Of a DNA stretch of 64,000 bases, positions 24,207-33,343 are shown piece by piece (position 1 is the stretch's first letter; each line of letters starts with the position of its first letter). The notes beneath the pieces were generated by a model. That model was not told the DNA's origin. It did not search any database and saw only the letters and a program-made list of their open reading frames with translations. This DNA comes from Silanimonas sp021297925 (lineage in GTDB: Bacteria > Pseudomonadota > Gammaproteobacteria > Xanthomonadales > Xanthomonadaceae): positions 496,001-560,000 of the forward strand of contig JAPZTL010000002.1 of NCBI GenBank assembly GCA_027532825.1, given 5' to 3'. The translations under genes and the position numbers were made by a program.

Positions 24207-27188
24207 TCAGTCCTCCAGCGTCGGCGACCACTCCACGGTGAGGGCGATCTCGCGGCCGCGCCGGTACTCGCGGATTGCAATGTCGCCCTGACGGAACTCG
24301 GCCGACGGGTCGAGCAGGTTGCGCAGGCGGACGCGCGCCGACCACTCGGGGTCGAACTGCCACTTCCACGTGAGGTCGAGCGAGTCGGCCGGGCGCTCGT
24401 AGACGTCCGGCTGCGTGTCGATGCCGACCTGCACGATCCGCGCGCCGCTGCGGTTGTACGACAGCGCCACGTCGTGCACGCCGTCCGGATCGTTGTAACC
24501 GACCTGCAGGTTGACCACGTAGGGCGACTGGCCTTCCAGAGGGCGGTTCAGGTTGGTGTTGATGCCGGCGCTGGCCGGGTTCAGCTGGATCTCGGAGTCG
24601 ATCCAAGAGTAGTTCGCCGCGACGAACCAGTCGCTCAGGTCCACGCGGTCGCCGGCCCAGCCGTTGGCGAAGCCGAGGCGGTGGAAGGCATCGATCTCGA
24701 GTCCCTGATTGGTGGCCGACTCGGCGTTGGCCAGCGTCTGCAGCAGCGAGCCGGTCGCCGGCAGCAGCTGCTTCTCGATGGGCTTGTCGAAGGACTTGCG
24801 GAAGGCCGCGATCGACAGGCTCTCGTCCGCCGAGAAGTAGTACTCCCAGCGCAGGTCGAGGTTGGTGATCGTCGCCGTCTCGAGGCCCGGGTTGCCGAAA
24901 GTCAGGATGTCGAGGATCGGGTCGAGGAACGGCGCGGGCGAGAGCTCGCGGAAATCCGGGCGGGACAGCGTGCGGCTCCAGCCGAAGCGCAGCTGCTGGG
25001 CGTCGTCGATCATCCACGTGGCGCCGAAGGACGGCAGCACGTCGGATTCGTCGATGCCGGCGCGGATGATCTGGTTGGCCTGCAGCACAGAGAACGTGGT
25101 GACGTCCTGGCGGTTCGACTCGCGGCGGGCGCCGCCGTTCAGGCGGAAGCGGTCGGAGAGCGTGACGTCGAGGCCGAGGGCTAGGTAGTCGAGGCGCTGC
25201 GAGGCGACGTAGTTGTCGGTCGGCGTGGTCGTTTCCTGCAGCACGAAGCCGTCGGGGCGGATCGTTCCCGGCACCAGGATCTGGCCGAGGGTCGGGCGCG
25301 AAATCACGGTGTCGCGCTCGGCCGGGTTCGCGAAGCGGAAGCCGAACTGGTAGCTGCGGATCCAGCTGTCGCGGTCGCGGTCGAGGCGGCCGGCGTTGAC
25401 GTCGACGGTGCCGTACACCGCACCGTCGTCGAAGGCGAACGGCGCCTTGAAGCCGACGTCCAGCGAGCGGGACCCGTCGTCGAGGTCCGCCCAGGTCTGC
25501 TGGTTGCTTTCGCCGAAGGTCGACAGGCGGCGTCCACCCGCGTCGTCGAGGTTGAAGCGGTACTCGCGCAGGTTCGGCGCGTAGCGGCGCGCCGTGGCGT
25601 TGGTGTACTGCCAGTCGAGATCGGCCATCTCCCCGAACCACGGCAGGCGATGTCCGCCAGCCAGCTGCCAGCTGCGCAGGCTGTTCTCGACCCACTCCAG
25701 TTTGTAGCGCTCCAGCGCCTGGCTGTCGATCAGGCCGGTTTCGCGCCGGGCCTCGTCCTCGGTCTGGCGAACGGCCATCGAGGTCAGCGTCAGGCGATGG
25801 TCACTGCCGAGCTCGAGGCCCAGCACGCCGAGGCCGGAGACATCGACCTCGCGCGTGGTGCCGAACAGCTGCGTCTCGTCGCGCACCACGAGGCCGGCGC
25901 CGCTCGCCTGCAGGAAGCGCCGCATCTCGTCGCGGGTGTCCCAGGACTGCGCGTAGCGCACGGCGCCGAGCACGCCGACGCGCACGTCGTCGGCGACCTC
26001 GAAGCGCTGACCTCCCGAGACGGCCGCGCCCAGATCGGGGCCGATGGACTGCATCCGGGTGTCGTAGCGGCCGTCGGCGGCGACGCGCTCGCCCACGGCC
26101 TCGATCTCCGCGGGACGGAAGCCGTTCGGGTTGGCGAAGCTCGCGCCCTGGAACACGCCGCCGGCCTGGCGCACGGCGTTCAGGGTCGGATCGAGGCGGC
26201 GCGTGCCGTCGTCGCGCCCCATCCAGTCGTCGCCTCCGCCACCGTAGCGCAGGCCGTCCTTGCCGGTCGTGCCCTGCGCGTAGCCGGTCGTCGCGGAGAT
26301 CTTGAAGAAGGGCTGCAGCGGCACCGCCTTGGTGCGCAGCTGGATGGTGCCGCCGCCGAACTCGCCGGGCATGTCGGGGGTATAGCTCTTCTGCACAACC
26401 ACGCCCTCGAGCACGTCGGTCGGGAACAGGTCGAGCGGGATGACGCGGCGCGTCGGGTCCGGCGACGGGATCTGGGCGCCGTTGAGCAGCACCGAGGAGT
26501 AGCGCTCGCCGAGGCCGCGCACGTAGATGAAGCGGCTGTTGACCAGCGTCAGGCCGGTGACGCGACGGAGCGCGACGGCGGCATCGCTGTCGCCCGCGCG
26601 GCTGATCTGTTCGATCGACAGCGTGTCGTCGACGGACACCGACATCCGCTCGAGGTCGAGATAGGCCGCCTGGTCATCGACCTTGACCATCTCGCCTTGG
26701 ACGTTGATGGCGTCAAGGGTCTGGTCGCCGCGCGGCGCGGCCGGCGCGCCGGCCGTGGCGGCGGCCGCTTCGGCCTGCGCCAGATCGACGGTGCGCGTGC
26801 CCTTCGCGGAGCTGCGGACCGTGTAGACCGGGGCGCGACCCGGCACCAGCTGCAGCGCGATCTGGACCTGCTCGTTGGCGGCGAGGTCCAGCGGCACCTC
26901 GATGCGGCGCTCGCCATCGATGATCGTGACCGTTTGCGGGCCGACCGTGGCCGCGCCGCCGACCACGCCCTGCGCGGTCGTCACACCGAGCACGCGGGCG
27001 CCGAGGCGGGCTTCCACGCCGGCCGCGGGCTGCCCGGCCCGCCACACATACACCCACACGGCCGCGGCGCCCCGGGGCTGGGCCTGCACCACCGCCCCGG
27101 TGGCGGGTGACTGGGCGGCGACGGGAGCAAGGGCCAGCTTGACGGCGAGGGCGAGGCTGGAAACGACGAGGGCGGTGGCGCGCGACAT
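24207..27188 (-). CDS. TonB-dependent receptor with N-terminal carboxypeptidase-regulatory-like domain
   Basis: 993 residues. Signal peptide 1-25 (ALVVSSLALAVKLALAPVAAQ). Residues ~35-130 form a beta-sandwich extension (AAVWVYVWRAGQPAAGVEARL...TVTIIDGERRIEVPL) like CarboxypepD_reg. A plug domain follows (about 150-290) with SVDDTLSIEQISRAGDSDAAVALRR, IYVRGLGERYSSVLLNG and the PGEFGGGTIQLRT closing motif. The rest is a 22-strand barrel with DDVRVGVLGAVRYA-type strands. The C-terminus, VEWSPTLED, lacks the usual final aromatic residue. The ligand is unknown; receptors of this build in Xanthomonadaceae are often for plant or protein-derived compounds. Confidence 0.88.
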   Translation of the reverse strand: MSRATALVVSSLALAVKLALAPVAAQSPATGAVVQAQPRGAAAVWVYVWRAGQPAAGVEARLGARVLGVTTAQGVVGGAATVGPQTVTIIDGERRIEVPLDLAANEQVQIALQLVPGRAPVYTVRSSAKGTRTVDLAQAEAAAATAGAPAAPRGDQTLDAINVQGEMVKVDDQAAYLDLERMSVSVDDTLSIEQISRAGDSDAAVALRRVTGLTLVNSRFIYVRGLGERYSSVLLNGAQIPSPDPTRRVIPLDLFPTDVLEGVVVQKSYTPDMPGEFGGGTIQLRTKAVPLQPFFKISATTGYAQGTTGKDGLRYGGGGDDWMGRDDGTRRLDPTLNAVRQAGGVFQGASFANPNGFRPAEIEAVGERVAADGRYDTRMQSIGPDLGAAVSGGQRFEVADDVRVGVLGAVRYAQSWDTRDEMRRFLQASGAGLVVRDETQLFGTTREVDVSGLGVLGLELGSDHRLTLTSMAVRQTEDEARRETGLIDSQALERYKLEWVENSLRSWQLAGGHRLPWFGEMADLDWQYTNATARRYAPNLREYRFNLDDAGGRRLSTFGESNQQTWADLDDGSRSLDVGFKAPFAFDDGAVYGTVDVNAGRLDRDRDSWIRSYQFGFRFANPAERDTVISRPTLGQILVPGTIRPDGFVLQETTTPTDNYVASQRLDYLALGLDVTLSDRFRLNGGARRESNRQDVTTFSVLQANQIIRAGIDESDVLPSFGATWMIDDAQQLRFGWSRTLSRPDFRELSPAPFLDPILDILTFGNPGLETATITNLDLRWEYYFSADESLSIAAFRKSFDKPIEKQLLPATGSLLQTLANAESATNQGLEIDAFHRLGFANGWAGDRVDLSDWFVAANYSWIDSEIQLNPASAGINTNLNRPLEGQSPYVVNLQVGYNDPDGVHDVALSYNRSGARIVQVGIDTQPDVYERPADSLDLTWKWQFDPEWSARVRLRNLLDPSAEFRQGDIAIREYRRGREIALTVEWSPTLED

Positions 27189-27372
27189 GGGAAGGACCGG
27201 CTGCGGGAACCGGTGCAGTCTGTGGCGGCCGCGTTACGGGACGATGGCAGCGGACGCCGCACTGTCATCGACGTGAAGACGGCGTCATGACCTCCGGCAC
27301 GGGTCGCGGGAACCGGCCGGGCGCAGCATGCCGCCACCCTGCCCGTCCGTCGGGCGTCCTGAGAGCCCCGAA

Positions 27373-29466
27373 GTGAACCGACCCTCGTTGACACCCCTCG
27401 CGCTCGCCCTGGGCGCCGCCCTTCTGACGGCCTGCGGCAAGCCCGCCGAGGCGCCGGCCGCCGCCACCCCGGCCGCTCCCGCGACCCCGGCGCCGCTGGT
27501 CATCGACACCGCCGCGCTGCCGCCTCTGCCGGCGTTCGCGAAGACCGACCTCGACGACGCAACACCGGCCTGCCAAGACCTCAACGCCCACGCCAACGGC
27601 ACCTGGCTGGCCGCCAACCCGGTGCCGGCCGACCGCACGACCTGGGGCAGCTTCGAAATGCTGGCCGAACGCTCGCTCGCGACGCAGAAGCAGATCGCAG
27701 CGGCGGCCGCCGCCGAGCCGAACGCGACCGGCGCGCACAAGCTGATCGGCGACCTCTGGGCCACCGGCATGGACGAGGCCGCCATCGAAGCCGCCGGCCT
27801 CGCGCCGGTGCAGCCGCTGCTCGACCGCATCGCCGGGCTGAAGACCGTCGCCGACCTGCCGGCCTACCTGAACCAGGAAGCCTCGGAAGGCAGGATGGTG
27901 TTGTTCGGACTGGGCGGGGAGTCCGACTTCAAGGACAGCAGCCAAGTGATCGCCTACGCGGCGCCGGGCGGCCTCGGCCTGCCCGACAAGAGCTATTACG
28001 GGGGCGACGCCCACAAGGCCGAGCGCGAGGCTTACCAGGCGCACATCGCCGCGACGCTGGCGCTGGCCGGCGCCGACGAGGCCACGGCGAAGGCCCAGGC
28101 CGCCAAGGTGCTGGCCATCGAGACCGCGCTGGCCAAGGTCAGCTACTCCAGCGAGGAGCTCTCGCGCGACGTCTCCAAGTACTACAACCCGGTGGCCATC
28201 GACGCCGCGAACGCCATCACGCCGGCCTTCGATTGGGGCGCTTACTTCGACGCCAACGGCATCGCCCGACCGGCGCAGTTCTCGCTGTCGAACCCGGACT
28301 TCTTCAAGGCCCTGAACGGCCTGTTCGCCTCGGTGCCGATCGAGGACTGGCGTGCCTACTTCCGCTTCCACACGGTGGACGGCCTCGCCCCCTTCCTGTC
28401 GAAGGCCTTCGCGGACCAGAACTTCGCGTTCTACGGCCAGACCCTGCGCGGCCAGAAGCAGCAGAAGGACCGCTGGAAACGCGTGCTCGACACCATCAAC
28501 GGCACCGCGGGCGAAGCGCTCGGCAAGCTGTACGTGGAAGTCGCCTTCCCGGCCGAGAGCAAGGCGGCGATGGAAACGCTGGTGGCCAACCTCTCCACCG
28601 CGCTCAAGGCCCGCCTCGAAGCCTTGGAATGGATGACCCCCGAAACCCGCGCCAAGGCGCTGGAGAAGTGGGCCAGCTTCACGCCGAAGATCGGTTACCC
28701 GGACAAGTGGCGTGATTGGTCGGGCCTGTCCACCTCGCGCGACAGCTACGTCGGCAACATCATCGCGGCGGCGAAGTTCAACCACGACTTCGAGATGGCG
28801 AAGATCGGCAAGCCGAAGGACCGCACGGAATGGGGCATGTCGCCGCAGACGGTGAACGCCTACTACAACCCGCTGATGAACGAGATCGTGTTCCCGGCCG
28901 CGATCCTGCAGCCGCCGTTCTTCGACCCGAAGGCGGATCCCGCGCTGAACTACGGCGGCATCGGCGCCGTCATCGGCCACGAGATGATCCACGGCTACGA
29001 CGACCAGGGATCGCGATTCGACGCCAAGGGCAGCTTCGCCAACTGGTGGCAGCCCAAGGACGCCGAGGGCTTCAAGGGCAAGACCACGATGCTGGTCGAG
29101 CAGTTCGACGCCTACGAGGCCCTGGCCGGCAAGAACGTCAACGGCAACCTGACGCTGGGCGAGAACATCGCCGACCTCGGCGGCCTGACCGTGGCCTTCG
29201 ACGCGCTGAAGCTGGCCGAGGGCGGCGCCCCGGACCCGATGGTCGACGGCCTGAGCCGCGACCAGCGCTTCTTCCTGAACTGGGCGACGGTGTGGCGTCG
29301 CCACTACACCGACCAGGAACTCAACGTCCGCCTCGTCACCGATGCGCACGCGCCGGCCCGCTTCCGCGCCAATGGCGCCCCGAGCAACCTGCCGGCCTTC
29401 GCGGCGGCCTTCGGCTGCAAGGACGGCGACCCGATGGTGCGCAAGGACCGCATCACCATCTGGTGA
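27373..29466 (+). CDS. M13-family zinc metallopeptidase lipoprotein
   Basis: 697 residues from GTG 27373, preferred over ATG 27328 because it gives a direct lipoprotein signal: hydrophobic LALALGAALL then lipobox LTAC with Cys21. The PepO/neprilysin-type M13 fold is complete: PACQDLNAHANGTWLAANPVP at the N-terminus, zinc motif HEMIH at about 536-540 (VIGHEMIHGYDDQG) and third ligand Glu at ~597 in LTLGENIADLGGL. It should cleave small peptides at the periplasmic side of a membrane. A terminator follows. A second M13 homologue with lost zinc ligands lies 4 kb downstream. Confidence 0.92.
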   Translation: MNRPSLTPLALALGAALLTACGKPAEAPAAATPAAPATPAPLVIDTAALPPLPAFAKTDLDDATPACQDLNAHANGTWLAANPVPADRTTWGSFEMLAERSLATQKQIAAAAAAEPNATGAHKLIGDLWATGMDEAAIEAAGLAPVQPLLDRIAGLKTVADLPAYLNQEASEGRMVLFGLGGESDFKDSSQVIAYAAPGGLGLPDKSYYGGDAHKAEREAYQAHIAATLALAGADEATAKAQAAKVLAIETALAKVSYSSEELSRDVSKYYNPVAIDAANAITPAFDWGAYFDANGIARPAQFSLSNPDFFKALNGLFASVPIEDWRAYFRFHTVDGLAPFLSKAFADQNFAFYGQTLRGQKQQKDRWKRVLDTINGTAGEALGKLYVEVAFPAESKAAMETLVANLSTALKARLEALEWMTPETRAKALEKWASFTPKIGYPDKWRDWSGLSTSRDSYVGNIIAAAKFNHDFEMAKIGKPKDRTEWGMSPQTVNAYYNPLMNEIVFPAAILQPPFFDPKADPALNYGGIGAVIGHEMIHGYDDQGSRFDAKGSFANWWQPKDAEGFKGKTTMLVEQFDAYEALAGKNVNGNLTLGENIADLGGLTVAFDALKLAEGGAPDPMVDGLSRDQRFFLNWATVWRRHYTDQELNVRLVTDAHAPARFRANGAPSNLPAFAAAFGCKDGDPMVRKDRITIW

Positions 29467-29556
29467 TTCCATGGGCGCGGGCCGGGAACTTCCCGGCCCA
29501 CGCCGCGGTCGCATCGCGACGACGGTTTCCGCCGGCCCTCCTCGTGCCGGCGGCCT

Positions 29557-29587
29557 GCGGCCCGGCTCACGCCGGGCCGCCTTTCTT
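29557..29587 (+). terminator. Rho-independent terminator after the M13 peptidase
   Basis: A perfect 10-bp stem GCGGCCCGGC / GCCGGGCCGC with a TCAC loop is followed by CTTTCTT. It ends 7 bp before the stop of the convergent copper-chaperone gene. Confidence 0.8.
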
Positions 29588-29594
29588 CAGGGCC

Positions 29595-30182
29595 TCAATG
29601 GCCTTCGTGGCCCTCGTGGTGGGCGTGGTCGCCGTGGTCCGCCATGCCGCCCGGCCCTTCGTTGCGGATCGCGAACTCGACCACCACTTCGGCGCCGCTG
29701 GCGAACACCAGCGTCACCGGCACGGTCTCGCCTTCCGCCCAGGTCCGCGCCACGTCGAAGAACATCAGGTGGTTGCCGCCCGGCACGAGTTGGGCGATGC
29801 CCTGCGCGGGCACCGGCAGGCCGCCCTCGATGGGGCGCATCTGCATCACGCCGTCGACCTCGGCCATGGAATGCACCTCGACGCGGCCGACGCCGTCCGC
29901 GCGCGCCGAGACCAGCGTGTCGGCGGCATCGGTGTGGTTCATCAGCACCGCGTAGCCGGCCGCGACGGTGGCCCCCGGGGCGAGCGGCCGGCTCCACGGC
30001 TCATGCGCCATCAGTCCAGCGTGGGCATGGGCGTGCGCCTCGGCGGCCGGTGCGGGCGCGTCCGGCACCGCGGCGACCGCCGCCGCTTCGGTCGGAGCCG
30101 CCACCGGCGGCGCGGCGGCCTCGTCGCCGGCCTGGCAGGCGGTCAGGGTGAGCAGCAGGGCGGGCAGCAGCAGTCGGCGCAT
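29595..30182 (-). CDS. PCu(A)C copper chaperone lipoprotein
   Basis: 195 residues. Lipoprotein signal LLPALLLTLTAC (lipobox Cys16), Ala/Pro linker, then the PCuAC domain: YAVLMNHTDAADTLV, VEVHSMAEVDGVMQMRPI and LVPGGNHLMFFDV carry the Met/His copper(I) ligands. The C-terminal tail is very His rich (HGDHAHHEGHEGH), as in many family members, and an AHAHAHAG run lies before the domain. These proteins deliver copper to cytochrome oxidase. Here the gene follows cioB by 45 bp, next to an oxidase that needs no copper. Confidence 0.9.
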   Translation of the reverse strand: MRRLLLPALLLTLTACQAGDEAAAPPVAAPTEAAAVAAVPDAPAPAAEAHAHAHAGLMAHEPWSRPLAPGATVAAGYAVLMNHTDAADTLVSARADGVGRVEVHSMAEVDGVMQMRPIEGGLPVPAQGIAQLVPGGNHLMFFDVARTWAEGETVPVTLVFASGAEVVVEFAIRNEGPGGMADHGDHAHHEGHEGH

Positions 30183-30227
30183 GGCGATGGATCCGTGGAA
30201 GGTGGCGTAAGGATACGGGCTGGACGT

Positions 30228-31259
30228 TCAGGTGTAGTCGAGGGGCTGCGCCTTGCCGCGGAACACGCGGTAGGCGAACGCCGTGTAGCCGATGATCACC
30301 GGCAGCACGACACAGGCACCGACGAAGATGATCATCAGCGACTCCGGCGACGAGGCCGCCTGCCAGATGGTGATGCGGTCGACCACGAGGTAGGGGAACA
30401 GGCTGTACGCCAAGCCGTAGAAGGCCAGCAGGAAGATGCCGATGGCCCCGGCGAAGGGCACCCAGGCGCCGTACTCGTTGCCGTCGGCCAGCCGGGTCGG
30501 CAGGCGGCGCAGGCTGCGGTCCACGACGAAGAACAGCACCGCGGTGGCGATCGGCACCGGCGCGAGCATGACGATCCACGGCAAGGCGAACCATTTGTCG
30601 AAGATCCGCTCCGACAGCATCGGGGTGGCCATCGAGACCGCGGCCACCCCCAGCGCCGTCAGCCACAGGCTGCCTCGCGCCCAGCGCACGGCCTGCTGCT
30701 GCAGCGCCCCGTCGGACTTGATGATCAGCCATCCGGCCCCGAGCAGCGCGTAGCCGGCGACCAGGCAGACGCCGATCAGCGCACCGAAGGCCACCGCCCC
30801 CACGCTGTGCTCGAAGCCCATCACCAGCTGCCCGAGCATGTAGCCTTGGGCGAGCGTGGCGATCAGCGATCCGGCGTAGAAGGCCCGGTTCCACGCGGCC
30901 TTGTGCTCGGCCTTCGCCTTGACGCGGAAATCGAAGGCCACGCCGCGGAGGGTGAGGCCGAGCAGCATCACGGCCACCGGCAGGTACAGCGCCGTGAGGA
31001 TGGCCCCGTGCGCCATCGGGAAGGCCACCAGCAGGATGCCGACGCCGAGCACCAGCCAGGTCTCGTTGGCGTCCCAGAACGGCCCGATCGAGGCGACCAT
31101 CCGGTCTTTGTCCTCGTCGCTGGCGCGGCGCATCAGCACGCCGACGCCGAGGTCGTAGCCGTCGAGGACCACGTAGGCCAGCATCGCGAGGCCCATCACC
31201 ACGGTGAAGGCGACCGGCAGCCAGCCCGCGGGCGTCGCGAGGTCGGGGATCATCACCAT
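30228..31259 (-). CDS. cioB: Cytochrome bd-type (cyanide-insensitive) quinol oxidase subunit II
   Basis: 343 residues with about nine membrane helices. MAYVVLDGYDLGVGVL (~20-35) and GPFWDANETWLVLGVG (~50-65) are the CydB/CioB family signatures. Start ATG 31259 lies directly after the cioA stop; ATG 31253 is an alternative. Subunit II pairs with CioA to reduce oxygen with quinol without pumping protons. The name cioB follows the short Q-loop of its partner; cydB is equally acceptable. Confidence 0.93.
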   Translation of the reverse strand: MVMIPDLATPAGWLPVAFTVVMGLAMLAYVVLDGYDLGVGVLMRRASDEDKDRMVASIGPFWDANETWLVLGVGILLVAFPMAHGAILTALYLPVAVMLLGLTLRGVAFDFRVKAKAEHKAAWNRAFYAGSLIATLAQGYMLGQLVMGFEHSVGAVAFGALIGVCLVAGYALLGAGWLIIKSDGALQQQAVRWARGSLWLTALGVAAVSMATPMLSERIFDKWFALPWIVMLAPVPIATAVLFFVVDRSLRRLPTRLADGNEYGAWVPFAGAIGIFLLAFYGLAYSLFPYLVVDRITIWQAASSPESLMIIFVGACVVLPVIIGYTAFAYRVFRGKAQPLDYT

Positions 31260-31260
31260 C

Positions 31261-32649
31261 TCAGGCCCCCTTCGCCGCGAGGTGGGACGCGTCGTCCGCG
31301 AACGGCACGAGTCCCGGGCCATCCGCGTTGGGCGTTTCCTTGCGCAGCCCGGCCTTGCGGGCCATGTAGAAGACCACGCTGATGTAGGCGACCAGCAGGA
31401 CCGCGTAGGTGGCGAGGTAGCCGGCCAAGGTGAGCGCGATCATCGGCCCGGGCACCGAACTGGCGGCCTCCGCCGTCGTCAGCACGCCCTGCACCAGCCA
31501 GGGCTGCCGGCCGATCTCGGTGGTGTACCAGCCGGCCAGCACCGCGCCCCAGCCCGAGAACGCCATGAGCACGAGGGTGCGGGACAGCCACGGCGTGGGC
31601 TCGCGGCGGCGCTTGAGCACCCAGGCCCCCCAGACGCCCACCACCAGCATCGCCATGCCGATGCCGACCATGACGCGGAAGGCCCAGAACACCGGCGCCA
31701 CCGGCGGGTGCATCCCCTCGAACTCGTTCAGGCCCTTGAGTTCGCCGTCGACGTCATGCGTGAGGATGATCGACGCCAGCTTCGGGATCTCCACCGCCAT
31801 GTGCGTCGTGCGCGCCTCCTCGTCGGGGAGGCCGAACAGCACCAGCGGCACGCCACGCTCGGTTTCCCAGATCGCCTCGATGGCCGCGATCTTCGCCGGC
31901 TGGTGCTTCAGCGTGTTCAGGCCATGCAGGTCGCCCAGCACGATCTGCACCGGGATGAGCAGCGCGCCCATGTAGACGCCGGTGCGCATCGCCGCGAGCA
32001 CGGCCGGCGCCCGATCGCCGCGCAGCCAGCGGTAGGCCGAGAGGCCCGCCAGCAGGAAGGCCACGGTCAGGAAGGACGCCACCAGCATGTGGCTGAAGCG
32101 CCACGGCATCGACGGGTTGAAGATGATCGCCATCCAGTCGGTCGCGTGCGCGACGCCGTCGCGCATCTCGAATCCGGCGGGCGTGTGCATCCACGAATTC
32201 AGCACGAGGATCCAGAACGCCGACATCGTGGTGCCGAAGGCGACGAGGAAGGTCGCCAGCGTGTGGATGCGGTTGCCCACGCGCTTGAAGCCGAACAGCA
32301 TGATCCCGAGGAAGGTCGCCTCGAGGAAGAAGGCCGTCAGCACCTCGTAGGCCAGCAGCGGCCCGGCGATGTTGCCCGCGCGCTCCATGAAGCCCGGCCA
32401 GTTGGTGCCGAACTGGAAGCTCATGGTGATGCCGCTGACCACGCCCAGCGCGAAGCTCAGGGCGAACACCTTCACCCAGAAGCCGTAGGCGTCCATCCAC
32501 TTCGCGTCGCCGGTGCTCGAGAAGCGCCACTTGAAGAACAGCAGCACCCAGCCCAGCGCGATGGTGATGGTCGGGAACAGGATGTGGAAGCTGATGTTGG
32601 CGGCGAACTGGATGCGCGCCAGCAGCAGGGGGTCGAGGGACTCAAGCAT
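31261..32649 (-). CDS. cioA: Cytochrome bd-type (cyanide-insensitive) quinol oxidase subunit I
   Basis: 462 residues. Subunit I holds the three hemes. FAANISFHILFPTITIALGWVL places the high-spin heme ligand His near 20; RFSHMLVASFL contains a second heme His, and GRQPW (380-384) is the conserved quinol-loop end. The protein is some 60 residues shorter than E. coli CydA because the Q-loop is short, the mark of the CIO-type branch. It overlaps the regulator gene upstream by 8 bp, so gbsR-cioA-cioB read as one operon. Confidence 0.94.
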   Translation of the reverse strand: MLESLDPLLLARIQFAANISFHILFPTITIALGWVLLFFKWRFSSTGDAKWMDAYGFWVKVFALSFALGVVSGITMSFQFGTNWPGFMERAGNIAGPLLAYEVLTAFFLEATFLGIMLFGFKRVGNRIHTLATFLVAFGTTMSAFWILVLNSWMHTPAGFEMRDGVAHATDWMAIIFNPSMPWRFSHMLVASFLTVAFLLAGLSAYRWLRGDRAPAVLAAMRTGVYMGALLIPVQIVLGDLHGLNTLKHQPAKIAAIEAIWETERGVPLVLFGLPDEEARTTHMAVEIPKLASIILTHDVDGELKGLNEFEGMHPPVAPVFWAFRVMVGIGMAMLVVGVWGAWVLKRRREPTPWLSRTLVLMAFSGWGAVLAGWYTTEIGRQPWLVQGVLTTAEAASSVPGPMIALTLAGYLATYAVLLVAYISVVFYMARKAGLRKETPNADGPGLVPFADDASHLAAKGA

Positions 32650-33199
32650 GGGACTTGCCTCCGATGAAACGATCGCGGGCGTCGAGCAGCTTCCCCACCT
32701 TCTTGCCGAGCTTCATCAGCTCGACGAGACGCTCGCGGTCCATCGCCCGGACCTCCTCGAACCAGCCCGTGGTGAGCTCGATGAGGTCGTGCATCTCGCG
32801 CATGCGGTCCTGGGCATGCTGCTCGGCGGGGTCGTTGGGGCTTTCCAACAGAGCGTCGCGCAGCATCGACAGGGTCGGGTCGACCTCGCGCTTGCGGCGC
32901 TCCTCCGCCAGCGTCTGGAAGATGGCCCAGACGTCCTCGGGCGCGGAGAAGTACTCGCGACGGTCGCCGGGGAGGTGCTGCAGCTTCACCAGCCGCCAGC
33001 TCTGCAGTTCCTTCAGCCCCATGCTCACGTTGGACCGGGAGAACCCGAGCCCCTCGGCGATCTCGTCGGCGTTCAGGGGCCGGGGCGAGACGAACAGCAG
33101 CGCGTAGATCTGCCCGACGGTGCGGTTGATGCCCCAGCGGCTGCCCATCTCGCCGAAGTGCAGGACGAAGCGTTGGACCAGCGGGCTCATCATGGGCAT
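32642..33199 (-). CDS. GbsR/MarR-family regulator of the cio operon
   Basis: 185 residues. Winged helix with INRTVGQIYALLFVSPRPLNADEIAEGL and FSRSNVSMGLKELQSWRL (about 25-70), followed by RRKREVDPTLSMLRDAL and a long C-terminal helix region for dimerisation, as in GbsR-type proteins. Alternative in-frame ATGs lie at 33193 and 33190. Its coupling to cioA (8-bp overlap) and the palindrome just upstream make it the likely repressor of its own oxidase operon (inference). The signal is unknown. Confidence 0.85.
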   Translation of the reverse strand: MPMMSPLVQRFVLHFGEMGSRWGINRTVGQIYALLFVSPRPLNADEIAEGLGFSRSNVSMGLKELQSWRLVKLQHLPGDRREYFSAPEDVWAIFQTLAEERRKREVDPTLSMLRDALLESPNDPAEQHAQDRMREMHDLIELTTGWFEEVRAMDRERLVELMKLGKKVGKLLDARDRFIGGKSHA

Positions 33200-33204
33200 T
33201 CCGT

Positions 33205-33226
33205 AATTTCAGGATTTCCTGAAATT
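33205..33226 (-). promoter_or_regulatory. Perfect 22-bp palindrome, probable operator of the gbsR-cioAB operon
   Basis: AATTTCAGGA (33205-33214) and TCCTGAAATT (33217-33226) are exact inverted repeats around TT. On the minus strand TAGAAT (33224-33229), a good -10 box, overlaps the upstream edge, so a dimer bound here would block transcription start. It ends 5 bp before the first ATG of the regulator. Its AT-rich content stands out in ~70% GC surroundings. Confidence 0.75.
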
Positions 33227-33343
33227 CTATTCAGACCCCCTCTGTCCGGCGTGAAGACCCCGGTTGGGCCCATCCGATGGACACCGCCGGGCAGACGGGG
33301 GTGGCAGGGCGTAGAATCGCGCGCCCCTGCCGCCGACGTGCCC
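33227..33343. other. Divergent region upstream of the M13 homologue
   Basis: 117 bp. TAGAAT at 33311-33316 is a -10-like box for the plus-strand gene, 27 bp before its ATG, but no matched -35 was seen. Confidence 0.35.

Noticed and set aside
23894..24280. Possible serA leader peptide in the upstream region
   Set aside because: The frame overlaps the serA start and has no run of serine codons or terminator-antiterminator pair.
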